64,000 nt of DNA from Methylococcus geothermalis (GTDB lineage: Bacteria > Pseudomonadota > Gammaproteobacteria > Methylococcales > Methylococcaceae): NCBI RefSeq assembly GCF_012769535.1, contig NZ_CP046565.1:2804501-2868500 (forward strand). The letters run 5' to 3'. Shown here piece after piece: positions 43,347-51,952 of this stretch (position 1 is its first letter; each line of letters opens with the position of its first letter). Under the pieces are notes generated by a model. That model made no database searches. It was not told the DNA's origin and worked only from the letters and a program-made list of their open reading frames with translations. A program made the translations under genes and the position numbers.

Positions 43347-44167
43347 ACGCCGCCGAGGTCATCGCCGCGCTCGACCTGCCACCCGGCGCGCGGGTGGACC
43401 GCCGCGTACCCAAGGCGCTGCTGGTAGAACACGGCGCGCCGACGGCCGCAGACAAGCGGCGCATCCATGAGGGCATTGAGGCGGTGCAGTGGGTGGCGAC
43501 GCTCAAGCCCTCCACCATCGGCGTGCCGTCGTTCCGTGACGAGGTGCGCGAGTACCTGGAGATCAACGTGTTGAGCGCGACGCTGCGTGGGGGCGCCAAG
43601 GCGGCGCGTCTCGCCGAGCTGATCCATCGCGCCGTGCCGTACCCAACGCTTTTGATCACTCAAATGGCACACAGAGTCGCAGAGGACGCGGGACACCAGC
43701 CGGATAAACCTCTCCGCGTCTCCGCGCCTCCGCATGAACTTGTTTCCATTTCGGCCGCCCACACGCGCTGGTCGCAGGGGCAGGTGGGTGCCACCGTGCT
43801 CGATGGCGAACCGATAGCCGTCGCAGTCACGGAGGCAGAGACCGACGGGTTGCCGTCGTCGTTTCGCCAGGCGCTCTCGCTGGCTCGCCAGCCGCGCGCC
43901 GACCTCTACCAGCTCTATCAGGGTTGGATCGACACCCTGCTGGCGCTCAAGGCCGCCGAGGTGACCGGTCGTTTTGCGATGGTCACGTCGGCCGATCAGG
44001 CGGCCGCCCGACGCGAGGCGCTGCGCGAGTGCGCCCGGTTGGACGCTGAGATCACCCGCTTGCGCAAGGCCGCAGCGAAGGAGCGGCAGGTGCCGCGGCA
44101 GGTGGAACTGAACCTGGAACTCAAGCGCGCCGAGGCCGCCCGCGCGACGGCGAGGGAAAAGCTATGA
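43343..44167 (+). CDS. DUF4391 protein with an in-frame repeat insertion
   Basis: The TTG start at 43343 overlaps the helicase stop and has GGAGG at 43331-43335, seven bases away. 274 residues. Family features: LDLPPGARVDRRVPKALLVE, TADKRRIHEGIEAVQWVATL, LIHRAVPYPTLLI and a C-terminal coiled coil (ARREALRECARLDAEITRLR). The DUF is known from restriction-modification neighbourhoods; function unknown. Residues about 108-133 (HRVAEDAGHQPDKPLRVSAP and flanks) are encoded by the CGCGGAG-type inverted repeat at 43668-43737 and look like an insertion between PTLLI and ELVSISAAHTRWSQG. The reading frame is preserved. Confidence 0.85.
   Translation: MNAAEVIAALDLPPGARVDRRVPKALLVEHGAPTAADKRRIHEGIEAVQWVATLKPSTIGVPSFRDEVREYLEINVLSATLRGGAKAARLAELIHRAVPYPTLLITQMAHRVAEDAGHQPDKPLRVSAPPHELVSISAAHTRWSQGQVGATVLDGEPIAVAVTEAETDGLPSSFRQALSLARQPRADLYQLYQGWIDTLLALKAAEVTGRFAMVTSADQAAARREALRECARLDAEITRLRKAAAKERQVPRQVELNLELKRAEAARATAREKL
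43668..43737. repeat. CGCGGAG-type inverted repeat, copy 1 (inside DUF4391 gene)
   Basis: The right arm CTCCGCGTCTCCGCGCCTCC (43711-43730) then GCATGA is nearly identical to the terminal repeat at 44603-44628. The left arm CACACAGAGTCGCAGAGGAC is a diverged inverse copy. Together about 70 bp, inserted in frame. Confidence 0.75.
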
Positions 44168-44169
44168 AC

Positions 44170-44197
44170 TCACGCGGAGGCGCGGAGAACGCGGAGA
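44170..44197 (+). repeat. Left terminal repeat of the GxxExxY cassette
   Basis: TCACGCGGAGGCGCGGAGAA followed by CGCGGAGA. It begins three bases after the DUF4391 stop. Its GGAG at 44193-44196 lies eight bases before the GxxExxY ATG, so the repeat itself is the ribosome-binding site. Confidence 0.85.
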
Positions 44198-44204
44198 AGA
44201 CTGG

Positions 44205-44654
44205 ATGAAAGAGATAAAAGAGATAGACGACATCACGGGCGCCATCGTCGATGCCGCCTATGCGCTGCACACCGGGCTTGGGCCGGGACTGTTGGAGTCG
44301 GTGTACGAGGCAGTCCTGGCACGCGAGCTCGAACGCCGCGGATTGAGAGTCGAACGCCAGAAGATCGTCCGGTTCGAATACGACGGCATGGTCTTCGAAG
44401 AGGGCCTGCGGCTCGATCTGCTGGTGGAGGATCGCGTCATTGTGGAACTGAAATCCGTGGAGAAGCTGGCCCCAGTTCATCCCAAACAGCTTCTCACCTA
44501 CTTGCGCCTGATGCAGCTCCCCGTCGGACTCTTGATCAATTTCGGTGCGCCCACGCTCAAGGAAGGCCTGCAGCGCGTAGTCAACCACTATTCCCCGTCT
44601 CACTCCGCGTCTCCGCGCCTCCGCGTGAACCAAAATTCTGGAGGACCAAAATGA
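44205..44654 (+). CDS. GxxExxY protein (PD-(D/E)xK nuclease-like)
   Basis: 149 residues. The name-giving motif is GLLESVY at 28-34. A nuclease-like core follows: LRLDLLVEDRVIVELKSVE, with Asp71, Glu81 and Lys83 in the D...ExK arrangement, then a helix with QLLTYLRLMQ. Family function is unknown (TIGR04256-type). The last 20 residues (SHSASPRLRVN and beyond) are translated from the right terminal repeat, and the ribosome-binding site comes from the left repeat. It is inserted between DUF4391 and mod without breaking translational coupling: its stop overlaps the mod start (ATGA). Confidence 0.85.
   Translation: MKEIKEIDDITGAIVDAAYALHTGLGPGLLESVYEAVLARELERRGLRVERQKIVRFEYDGMVFEEGLRLDLLVEDRVIVELKSVEKLAPVHPKQLLTYLRLMQLPVGLLINFGAPTLKEGLQRVVNHYSPSHSASPRLRVNQNSGGPK
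44603..44628 (-). repeat. Right terminal repeat of the GxxExxY cassette
   Basis: CTCCGCGTCTCCGCGCCTCC followed by GCGTGA, the inverse of 44170-44197. It is translated as the C-terminus of the GxxExxY protein and ends 22 bases before the mod start codon. Confidence 0.85.
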
Positions 44655-46717
44655 AGAAGCTGACCGCCAACGACCCCGAGACCAAGAGCCCCGACCTCGT
44701 CGCCGAAAACATCGCCCGGCTCAAGGCGCTGTTCCCTGAACTTGTGACCGAGGGGCCGGACGGCGCCGCCGTGAACGTGGACGTGCTCAAGGCGCTGGTG
44801 GGCGACAAGACCGTCACCGACGCCGACGAGAAGTACGGCCTCAACTGGCACGGCAAGCGCCGCGCCCGGCAGCTCGCGCTCACGCCCTCCACCGGCACGC
44901 TGCGCCCCTGCCCGGAGGACAGCGTGGACTGGGACACCACGCAGAACCTCATGATCGAGGGCGACAACCTGGAGGTGCTCAAGCTCCTGCAGAAGAGCTA
45001 CGCCGGGAAAGTGAAGCTCATCTACATCGATCCGCCGTACAACACGGGCAAGGACTTCGTCTATCCCGACGACTTCAAGGACAACATCAAAAACTACCTG
45101 GAGCTGACCGGGCAGGTCGAAGGCGGGCGGAAGATCAGCAGCAACACCGAGGCCAGCGGGCGGTTTCACGCGGACTGGCTGAACATGATGTATCCGCGGC
45201 TGAAGTTGGCCAGGGGGCTTCTGCGAAGTGACGGCGTGATGTTCGTGTCAATCGATGAGAAGGAGGTCTCTCGGCTTAGAGCAATCTTGGATGAGGTTTT
45301 CGGTGAAGAGAACTTTGTCTCGAATCTGGTTTGGCAATCGCGAACCTCCATTTCGGACGATCAGGAAGTATCGTTGAACCACAACCACACGTTGATTTAT
45401 GCGAAACGGCGTGAGGCTTTGGAGTACCATGGTGAACCATTAAACGAGTCGGAGTATGAGAACCCGGACAACGACGTAAGAGGTCCCTGGAAGCTGGTTC
45501 CCCTTGATGCGAACAAGCCGGGCGGTAATACCATGTACCCAATTAGAAACCCCAAGACCGGGGTGGACTACTGGCCCCCAACAGGGCGTAGCTGGGCAAT
45601 TAACCCAGACGAATACCAACGGCTGTTGGACGACGGGCGCATTAAATTCGGCAAGACCGACGATTCTGCGCCCAAGAAGAAGCTGTATCTGAAGGAGCGA
45701 TTGGCAGCTGGAGAAACCAGAACCCCCAGCTCAATGCTGACCGACGCTGGGACGACTAAGGACGGGACAGAAGAGTGTGCGAGTCTCATGGGCAAAAAAA
45801 GGGTATTCGATTACCCAAAGCCGACTTCCCTGATTAGCAGGCTCATTCAGTACGGATCTTCCGCACATTCAGAATCCATAGTTATGGACTTCTTCGCAGG
45901 ATCAGGTACTACAGGTCACGCAACGTGGTTGCGGAGCGCACTCGACGGACGCCCCCGACGATTCATCCTCGTCCAGCTTCCCGAACCGCTCGACCCGGAG
46001 AACAAGGACCAGAAGGTCGCCGCTGAGTTTTGCGACAAGCTCGGCAAGCCCCGCACCATCGCCGAGCTGACCAAAGAACGCCTCCGCCGGGCCGCGAAGA
46101 AGATCCGGGAAGAGATCGCACGCGGAGCCGCGGAGAACGCGGAGAAGAGCGAAGGCGGGTTGTTTTCTGACCCTCTCCGCGCCTCCGCGCCTCCGCGTGA
46201 GCCCGACCTCGGCTTCCGCGTCTTCAAGCTCGACTCCAGCAACATCCGCGCTTGGGAGCCGGACCGCGCCGACCTGGACCAGACGCTGCTCGACCACGTG
46301 GAGCACATCAAGGACGGCCGCACCGAGCAGGACATCCTCTACGAGCTGCTGCTCAAGCTCGGCCTCGATCTGTGCGTGCCGATCGAAACGAAAAGCATCG
46401 CACGCGGAGCCGCGGAGAACACGGAGGAAAGGGACAAGTCCGCGATGACTTCACTCCGCGCCTCCCCGCCTCCGCGTGACCCCTTCACCGTCTACAGCAT
46501 CGGCGGCGGCGTGCTGCTGGCCTGCCTCGCCACGCGGATCACTCGCGAGGACGTCGAGCCGCTGGCCCAAGGCATCGTCGCCTGGCACCAGGAACTCGCC
46601 CCGGCCGGTGACACCACCTGCGTCTTCCGCGACAGCGCCTTTGCCGACGACGTGGCCAAGACCAACCTCGCAGCCATCCTCGAGCAACACGGCATCGCCA
46701 ACGTGAGAAGTTTGTGA
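44651..46717 (+). CDS. mod: Type III-like DNA methyltransferase (Mod) with two in-frame repeat insertions
   Basis: 688 residues; ATG 44651 with GGAGG at 44640-44644. Beta-class order of motifs: [13 protein letters not shown] (motif IV, DPPY 127-130) precedes [11 protein letters not shown] (motif I, 415-422). The target-recognition region between them (about 200-405; 45240-45880) is markedly AT-richer than the flanks, suggesting exchange of the specificity domain. Two alien peptides interrupt conserved regions: [20 protein letters not shown] and following (encoded by 46118-46200) before [13 protein letters not shown], and [20 protein letters not shown] and following (46400-46479) before [15 protein letters not shown]. 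Both insertions preserve the frame. The enzyme would methylate adenine in the host DNA. Its partner Res is at 48527. Confidence 0.9.
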   Translation: MKKLTANDPETKSPDLVAENIARLKALFPELVTEGPDGAAVNVDVLKALVGDKTVTDADEKYGLNWHGKRRARQLALTPSTGTLRPCPEDSVDWDTTQNLMIEGDNLEVLKLLQKSYAGKVKLIYIDPPYNTGKDFVYPDDFKDNIKNYLELTGQVEGGRKISSNTEASGRFHADWLNMMYPRLKLARGLLRSDGVMFVSIDEKEVSRLRAILDEVFGEENFVSNLVWQSRTSISDDQEVSLNHNHTLIYAKRREALEYHGEPLNESEYENPDNDVRGPWKLVPLDANKPGGNTMYPIRNPKTGVDYWPPTGRSWAINPDEYQRLLDDGRIKFGKTDDSAPKKKLYLKERLAAGETRTPSSMLTDAGTTKDGTEECASLMGKKRVFDYPKPTSLISRLIQYGSSAHSESIVMDFFAGSGTTGHATWLRSALDGRPRRFILVQLPEPLDPENKDQKVAAEFCDKLGKPRTIAELTKERLRRAAKKIREEIARGAAENAEKSEGGLFSDPLRASAPPREPDLGFRVFKLDSSNIRAWEPDRADLDQTLLDHVEHIKDGRTEQDILYELLLKLGLDLCVPIETKSIARGAAENTEERDKSAMTSLRASPPPRDPFTVYSIGGGVLLACLATRITREDVEPLAQGIVAWHQELAPAGDTTCVFRDSAFADDVAKTNLAAILEQHGIANVRSL
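46118..46200. repeat. CGCGGAG-type inverted repeat, copy 2 (inside mod)
   Basis: Left arm GCACGCGGAGCCGCGGAGAA then CGCGGAG; right arm CTCCGCGCCTCCGCGCCTCC then GCGTGA, around a short centre. 83 bp, in frame with the methyltransferase. Confidence 0.85.
46400..46479. repeat. CGCGGAG-type inverted repeat, copy 3 (inside mod)
   Basis: Left arm GCACGCGGAGCCGCGGAGAA; right arm CTCCGCGCCTCCCCGCCTCC then GCGTGA. 80 bp, in frame. The left arm is identical to that of copy 2 over 20 bases, so the two copies are recent relatives. Confidence 0.85.
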
Positions 46718-47922
46718 TGAGTCAATTCTTTGAACCCCCGCGTGTAGAGGCTCTGCATGTGCGGAATTACCGCGCCCTGCGAGACGTGCGCTTGGATTCC
46801 ATCACGCCGCTGACCGTCTTGCTCGGCCCCAACGGTAGCGGCAAGTCCACGGTCTTCGACGTGTTCGCCTTTCTGTCCGAGTGTTTCGGTGAAGGGCTGC
46901 GCAAGGCGTGGGACCGGCGGGGACGCTTCCGTGAGCTCCGAAGTCGTGATTCGGACGGCCCCATCGTCATCGAGCTGCAATACCGGGAAAAGCCGGGCAC
47001 GCCGCTGATCACCTATCACCTGGAAATCGACGAAAAAGATCGGGGACCGGTGGTCAAACGTGAGTCTTTACGCTGGAAGCGGACCCACCCGGGGGCCCCT
47101 TTTTACTTTCTCGATTATTGCGAAGGCAAAGGCCAGGTCATTACCGGGGAACAGCCGGAATCGCAGGACAACCGTATTGAAAAGCCTCTTTCCGGACCGG
47201 ATGTGCTGGCGGTGAACACTCTGGGGCAGCTCGCGGAGAACCCGCGAGTAATCGCCCTGCGCGCCTTTATCACCGGCTGGCATCTTTCGTACCTTTCCGC
47301 CGACGCGGCACGGGGCAACCCGGAGGCAGGGGCGGAAGAACGGTTGTCCCAGACGGGCGACAACCTCGCCAACGTCATTCAATACCTGGGCGAGGAACAT
47401 CCGGAACGCTTGGACAAGATTTTCCAGACCTTGAAACGCCGTGTCCCCCGCGTCGAGGAGGTGACCTCACGCCCGCTGGACGACGGCCGCCTGCTGCTGC
47501 AGGTCAAGGATGCACCCTTTTCTTCCCCGGTGCTGGCGCGCTTCGCCTCGGACGGAACACTGAAGATGCTGGCCTACCTGATCCTGCTCTACGATCCGGA
47601 ACCACCGCAGCTCATCGGCATCGAAGAGCCGGAAAACTATCTCCACCCCCGGCTTCTGCCGGAACTGGCGGAAGAGTGCGACATGGCTTCGGCGCGCACC
47701 CAGCTCATCGTGACCACCCACTCCCCCTTCTTTATTGATCGGCTGCGTCCTGAACAGGTGCGTGTTCTCTATCGAGGCGCCGATGGTTACACCCGGGCGA
47801 AGCGGGTCGCGGATATGCCCGGCATCAGGGAATTTCTTGAGGCGGGGGCATCCCTGGGGGATCTGTGGATGGAGGGGCATTTCGAAGTGGGCGACCCCCT
47901 GGCTGGGGAGGAAGGGGCATGA
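46717..47922 (+). CDS. AAA/SMC-like ATPase (AAA_21 type)
   Basis: 401 residues; ATG 46717 shares its A with the mod stop (TGATG). Walker [19 protein letters not shown] is near residues 36-53. The signature-like segment [16 protein letters not shown] is followed by Walker [21 protein letters not shown] and the His-loop [12 protein letters not shown]. This is the ABC-type architecture of OLD/RecF-like ATPases that sense DNA ends or phage factors and drive a partner nuclease. The next gene, DUF4276, overlaps by 4 bp. The pair looks like a self-contained two-gene module lodged between mod and res. Confidence 0.88.
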   Translation: MSQFFEPPRVEALHVRNYRALRDVRLDSITPLTVLLGPNGSGKSTVFDVFAFLSECFGEGLRKAWDRRGRFRELRSRDSDGPIVIELQYREKPGTPLITYHLEIDEKDRGPVVKRESLRWKRTHPGAPFYFLDYCEGKGQVITGEQPESQDNRIEKPLSGPDVLAVNTLGQLAENPRVIALRAFITGWHLSYLSADAARGNPEAGAEERLSQTGDNLANVIQYLGEEHPERLDKIFQTLKRRVPRVEEVTSRPLDDGRLLLQVKDAPFSSPVLARFASDGTLKMLAYLILLYDPEPPQLIGIEEPENYLHPRLLPELAEECDMASARTQLIVTTHSPFFIDRLRPEQVRVLYRGADGYTRAKRVADMPGIREFLEAGASLGDLWMEGHFEVGDPLAGEEGA

Positions 47923-48530
47923 GCCGACTGGAAGTGCTCGTGGAGGAGCCATCCATGGAAGAGGCCTTGCGGCACCTGCTGCCGAAGATCATCGGGAATC
48001 GCACCGGGTGGAAGGTGATCAACATGCGGAGCAAGGGGCGGCTCATGAAAGAGCTCCCTGACCGGCTCCGCGGCTACAAAAGGCGGATGGATGGAGGCGA
48101 GGAGATCAAGGTCATTGTCTTGATCGATCGGGACAATGACAACTGTCATGACCTGAAACGGCAACTTGAAGACATGGCTCGCAACGCCGGATTGCAGACA
48201 AAAACGGCTGCAGGAACGGGTGGTGCTGCTTTCCAGGTGGTCAATCGCATCGCCATCGAGGAATTGGAGGCGTGGTTTATAGGCGATACCACGGCATTGC
48301 AATGCGCTTTTACATCGTTACGTGGTATTCGCTTTCCGAACTCATTCAACAATCCCGACAATGGCGGCACCTGGGAGCGGCTTCACCATTTCCTCAAACA
48401 AAACGGTATCTACCGTAACAGTTTTCCCAAGATCGCCGCGGCCCGCAATATTGCCAAACACATGGACCCTCGCCGCAATCGCTCACGCAGTTTTCAGTGC
48501 TTTCTGCAAGGCGTGGTGGCCTGCCTATGA
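47919..48530 (+). CDS. DUF4276 protein (possible Toprim-like nuclease partner)
   Basis: 203 residues from ATG 47919 (overlaps the ATPase stop). DUF4276 proteins typically follow AAA_21 ATPases. Visible features are [20 protein letters not shown] at the start (acidic Glu motif as in Toprim domains), [20 protein letters not shown] (DxD-like acidic pair) and [18 protein letters not shown] (a further acidic cluster). These acidic positions fit a metal-dependent Toprim fold as in OLD and PARIS AriB, but that is inference. It ends overlapping the res start. Confidence 0.8.
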   Translation: MSRLEVLVEEPSMEEALRHLLPKIIGNRTGWKVINMRSKGRLMKELPDRLRGYKRRMDGGEEIKVIVLIDRDNDNCHDLKRQLEDMARNAGLQTKTAAGTGGAAFQVVNRIAIEELEAWFIGDTTALQCAFTSLRGIRFPNSFNNPDNGGTWERLHHFLKQNGIYRNSFPKIAAARNIAKHMDPRRNRSRSFQCFLQGVVACL

Positions 48531-51496
48531 AACTGCATTTTGAGCCCAACCTCGACTACCAGCTCGAGGCCATCGAGGCGGTGTGCGACCTGTTCCGCGG
48601 GCAGGAAATCTGCCGCACCGAGTTCACCGTCACGCGCGACACCGCAAGCCCGCAGGCGAGTCTGGCGTTTGCCGAGAGCGACCTGGGCGTCGGCAACCGT
48701 CTGACCCTGCTCGACGACGAGCTGCTGAAGAACCTCACCGACATCCAGCTCCGCCATGGCCTGCCGCCCTCGGGCACGCTCGCCTCGGGCGACTTCACCG
48801 TGGAAATGGAGACGGGCACCGGCAAGACCTACGTCTACCTGCGCACGATCTTCGAGCTGAACAAGCGCTACGGCTTCACCAAGTTCGTCATCGTGGTGCC
48901 GTCGGTGGCGATCAAGGAGGGTGTGTACAAGTCGCTGCAGATCACCGAGGAGCACTTCAAGAGCCTGTATGCAGGTGTACCCTTCGACTACTTCCTGTAC
49001 GACTCGGCCAAGCTCGGCCAGGTGCGCAACTTCGCCACCAGCGCCAGCATCCAGATCATGGTGGTCACCGTCGGGGCCATCAACAAGAAGGACGTCAACA
49101 ACCTCTACAAGGACAGCGAGAAGACCGGAGGCGAAAAGCCCATCGACTTGATCAAGGCCACCCGCCCCATCGTCATCGTGGATGAGCCGCAGAGCGTGGA
49201 CGGCGGCCTCCAGGGCCAAGGCAAGGCCGCGCTCGATGCGATGAACCCGCTGTGCACGCTGCGCTACTCGGCCACCCACGTGGACAAGCACCACATGGTC
49301 TACCGGCTGGACGCGGTGGATGCCTATGAGAAGCGGCTGGTGAAGCAGATCGAGGTGGCCTCGGCCACGGTCGAGGACGCACACAACAAGCCCTACGTGC
49401 GCCTGATCTCGGTGAGCAACAAGAAGGGCACGATCAGCGCGCGGGTCGAGCTGGACATACAGACCGCGGGCGGCAAGGTGCGGCGGCAGGAAGTCACCGT
49501 GCAGGACGGCGACAACCTGGAGCAGACCACCGGCCGGGCGATTTACGCCAACTGCCGCATCGGCGAGATCCGCGTGGCCAGGGGCGACGAGTACCTGGAG
49601 CTGCGCGTGCCGGGGGGCGAGCAGTACCTGAAGCCGGGGCAGGCTTGGGGCGATGTAGACGCGCTGGCCGTGCAGCGCGAAATGATCCGCCGTACCATCC
49701 GCGAGCATCTCGAAAAAGAGAAGCGACTGCGGCCGCAGGGCATCAAGGTGCTGTCGCTCTTCTTCATTGACGAGGTGGCGAAGTACCGGTCGTACGACGC
49801 CGACGGCAACCCGGTGAAGGGAGACTACGCGCGCATCTTCGAGGAGGAGTACCGCCGTGCGGCGAACCTGCCCGACTACCGCACTCTCTTCCAGGAAGTG
49901 GACCTCACTCGCGCCGCCGAGGAGGTGCACAACGGCTACTTCTCCATCGACAAGAAGGGCGGCTGGACCGACACCGCCGAGAACAACGCGAGCAATCGCG
50001 AGAACGCCGAGCGTGCCTACAACCTGATCATGAAGGACAAGGAGAATCTGCTCAGCTTCGACACGCCGCTCAAGTTCATCTTCTCCCACTCTGCACTCAA
50101 GGAAGGCTGGGATAACCCCAACGTCTTCCAGATCTGCACCCTGCGCGACATCCAGACCGAACGCGAGCGGCGCCAGACGATTGGCCGGGGCCTGCGCCTG
50201 TGCGTCAACCAGCAGGGCGATCGCGTCCGCGGCTTCGAGGTGAACACGCTCACCGTGGTGGCGATGGAGAGCTACGAGCAGTTCGCCGAGAACCTGCAGA
50301 AGGAAATTGAGCAGGACACCGGCATCCGCTTCGGTGTCGTCGAGCCACACCAGTTCGCCGGCGTCACGGTCGCCCAGCCCGACGGCAGCACGGCGCCGCT
50401 TGGCGTGGAGCAGTCCAAGGCCCTGTGGGAACACCTCAAGGCCGCGGGTCACATCGACGCCAAGGGCAAGGTGCAGGATTCGCTCAAGCAGGCTCTGAAG
50501 GACGGCACGCTGGCAGTGCCCGAGCCCTTCGCCGCGCAACGCGACCAGATCACCGCCGTGCTCAAGAAGCTCGCCGGGCGGCTGGAGATCAAGAACGCCG
50601 ATGAGCGCCGCCAGGTGCGCACCCGCCAGGCGGTGCTGCACAGCCCCGAGTTCAAGGCGCTGTGGGACCGCATCAAGCACAAGACCACGTATCGGGTGCA
50701 GTTCGACAACGAGAAGCTGATCGAGAGCTGTATCCGCGCCGTGCAGGAGGCGCCCGCGATCCCGAAGACGCGCCTGCAATGGCGCAAGGCCGACATCGCC
50801 ATCGGCAAGGCGGGTGTGGAGGCGACCGAGCGGGAAGGCGCCGCGACCGTGGTGCTTGACGAAGCCGACATTGAACTGCCCGACCTGCTCACGGAACTGC
50901 AGGACCGCACCCAGCTCACGCGCCGCAGCATCCAGCGCATCCTGAGCGGCAGCCGGCGGCTCGACGACTTCAAGCGCAACCCGCAGGCCTTCATCGAGCT
51001 GACCGCCGAAGCGATCAACCGCTGCAAGCGGCTGGCGGTGGTGGACGGCATCAAGTACCAGCGCCTGGGCGACGAGCACTACTACGCGCAGGAGCTGTTC
51101 GAACAAGAAGAGCTGACCGGCTACCTCAGGAACCTGCTCGACGCCAACAAAGCCGTCTACGAGCAGATCGTCTACGACTCGGACACCGAGCGAACCTTTG
51201 GCGACCAGCTCGAAAAGAACGGCGCCATCAAGGTGTACGCGAAGCTCCCGGGCTGGTTTACCGTGCCGACGCCGCTCGGCAGCTACAACCCGGACTGGGC
51301 GGTGCTGGTAGAGAAGGATGGCGCCGAGAGGCTGTATTTTGTGGTGGAGACGAAGAGCGGCTTGTTCGCCGACGATTTGCGGGATAAGGAGTGGGCCAAG
51401 ATCGAGTGCGGGAAGGCGCACTTCAAAGCATTGGAAATGGGAGTAGCGCCGGCGCGATTCGTCGTAGCCCGTCAGGTTGACGACCTTCTGCAATGA
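48527..51496 (+). CDS. res: Type III-like restriction endonuclease subunit (Res)
   Basis: 989 residues from ATG 48527, overlapping the previous stop by 4 bp. The superfamily-2 core shows VEMETGTGKTYVYLRTIFEL (Walker A from about 95), PIVIVDEPQSVDGG (DEP/Q form of the DEAD box), LRYSATHVDK, LKEGWDNPNVFQICTLRD and RRQTIGRGLRLCVN (motif VI). The C-terminal nuclease shows SYNPDWAVLVEKDG with Asp923 and FVVETKSG with Glu941 and Lys943, a PD-(D/E)xK site. With Mod it would cleave unmodified DNA after ATP-driven communication between sites. Intact. Confidence 0.92.
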   Translation: MKLHFEPNLDYQLEAIEAVCDLFRGQEICRTEFTVTRDTASPQASLAFAESDLGVGNRLTLLDDELLKNLTDIQLRHGLPPSGTLASGDFTVEMETGTGKTYVYLRTIFELNKRYGFTKFVIVVPSVAIKEGVYKSLQITEEHFKSLYAGVPFDYFLYDSAKLGQVRNFATSASIQIMVVTVGAINKKDVNNLYKDSEKTGGEKPIDLIKATRPIVIVDEPQSVDGGLQGQGKAALDAMNPLCTLRYSATHVDKHHMVYRLDAVDAYEKRLVKQIEVASATVEDAHNKPYVRLISVSNKKGTISARVELDIQTAGGKVRRQEVTVQDGDNLEQTTGRAIYANCRIGEIRVARGDEYLELRVPGGEQYLKPGQAWGDVDALAVQREMIRRTIREHLEKEKRLRPQGIKVLSLFFIDEVAKYRSYDADGNPVKGDYARIFEEEYRRAANLPDYRTLFQEVDLTRAAEEVHNGYFSIDKKGGWTDTAENNASNRENAERAYNLIMKDKENLLSFDTPLKFIFSHSALKEGWDNPNVFQICTLRDIQTERERRQTIGRGLRLCVNQQGDRVRGFEVNTLTVVAMESYEQFAENLQKEIEQDTGIRFGVVEPHQFAGVTVAQPDGSTAPLGVEQSKALWEHLKAAGHIDAKGKVQDSLKQALKDGTLAVPEPFAAQRDQITAVLKKLAGRLEIKNADERRQVRTRQAVLHSPEFKALWDRIKHKTTYRVQFDNEKLIESCIRAVQEAPAIPKTRLQWRKADIAIGKAGVEATEREGAATVVLDEADIELPDLLTELQDRTQLTRRSIQRILSGSRRLDDFKRNPQAFIELTAEAINRCKRLAVVDGIKYQRLGDEHYYAQELFEQEELTGYLRNLLDANKAVYEQIVYDSDTERTFGDQLEKNGAIKVYAKLPGWFTVPTPLGSYNPDWAVLVEKDGAERLYFVVETKSGLFADDLRDKEWAKIECGKAHFKALEMGVAPARFVVARQVDDLLQ

Positions 51497-51660
51497 CTGC
51501 GCGCTGCCCCTGAGGCTAGGCCAAACTACCTTGCAATTACGGAGCGACACTCCACAACTGCAAGGATGATTCCCCGCCGCCTCCTGCCGACCGTCGCCTC
51601 CGCCCTGGACGAAGTCCCCGCCGTGGCGCTACCGGACCTGGGCGAGGAGTTGCGCGCGGC
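51497..51660 (+). pseudogene. C-terminal tail of a lost upstream gene
   Basis: A frame reading VASALDEVPAVALPDLGEEL then RAA and TGA ends at 51664, overlapping the hsdR-like ATG at 51661 as in an intact operon. The body of the gene is missing, so identity is unknown; it probably belonged to the former type I restriction locus. Confidence 0.35.
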
Positions 51661-51775
51661 ATGAGCCATTTCTCCTTCCTCGTGCATGAATGACCCGCCG
51701 TCTTCAAGGCTGCCGCGAAGGCGCAAGGCGTGGTGCACGCCGATCCGCGCACGGCGGGCGCTGGCGCTTTTGCTG
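51661..51775 (+). pseudogene. Type I HsdR N-terminal remnant, copy A
   Basis: It reads MSHFSFLVHE, then a TGA where copy B at 53116 has TGG (Trp), then PAVFKAAAKAQGVVHADPRT before losing similarity. The pattern F-FL--EWPAVFEAA-KA----DPR is the usual start of HsdR-type subunits. It is dead by nonsense mutation and truncation. Confidence 0.7.
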
Positions 51776-51952
51776 TCTTGGCATCGTAACCATCACCCGC
51801 GTACGGCGACCGAGGGCAGCCGGGGCAATCAAGCGCGCCATTGCGGAGCGCCGCGCCACGATGACAAGGAGCATTCTGAATCAGCGCCCGGCATAGTTTT
51901 ACGATACATTGTCAAACTAAAATAACGCACGCCCTTATTTTAGGTTCGCCCC
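51776..51952. other. Short intergenic region before fic
   Basis: About 180 bp, noticeably AT-richer towards 51890-51945, presumably containing the fic promoter. No gene. Confidence 0.4.

Larger units (their letters stand above)
44170..44628 (+). mobile_element. Candidate mini-mobile element: GxxExxY gene between terminal inverted repeats
   Basis: A 459-bp unit bounded by 26-28-bp inverted repeats (44170-44197 and 44603-44628) that differ by a single inserted base and enclose one gene. The same repeats occur without the gene three more times within 3 kb (43668-43737, 46118-46200, 46400-46479), like non-autonomous derivatives of one family. No target duplication is obvious. To my knowledge GxxExxY proteins are not described as transposases; this interpretation is inference. 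Confidence 0.5.

Noticed and set aside
43668-46479. CGCGGAG repeats as a CRISPR array
   Set aside because: Copies are inverted pairs at irregular distances inside genes, with no uniform spacers and no cas genes.
48494-51550. Open frame of about 1000 codons antisense to res
   Set aside because: It mirrors the real gene in GC-rich DNA with strong third-position bias, has no domain or ribosome-binding site, and res shows all helicase and nuclease motifs. The same applies to long antisense frames at 41529-43265 and 35049-36539.
51661-51775. TGA in the hsdR copy A as a recoded (selenocysteine) codon
   Set aside because: The aligned copy at 53116 has Trp (TGG) at this position, and the rest of the frame decays soon after, so it is a nonsense mutation.
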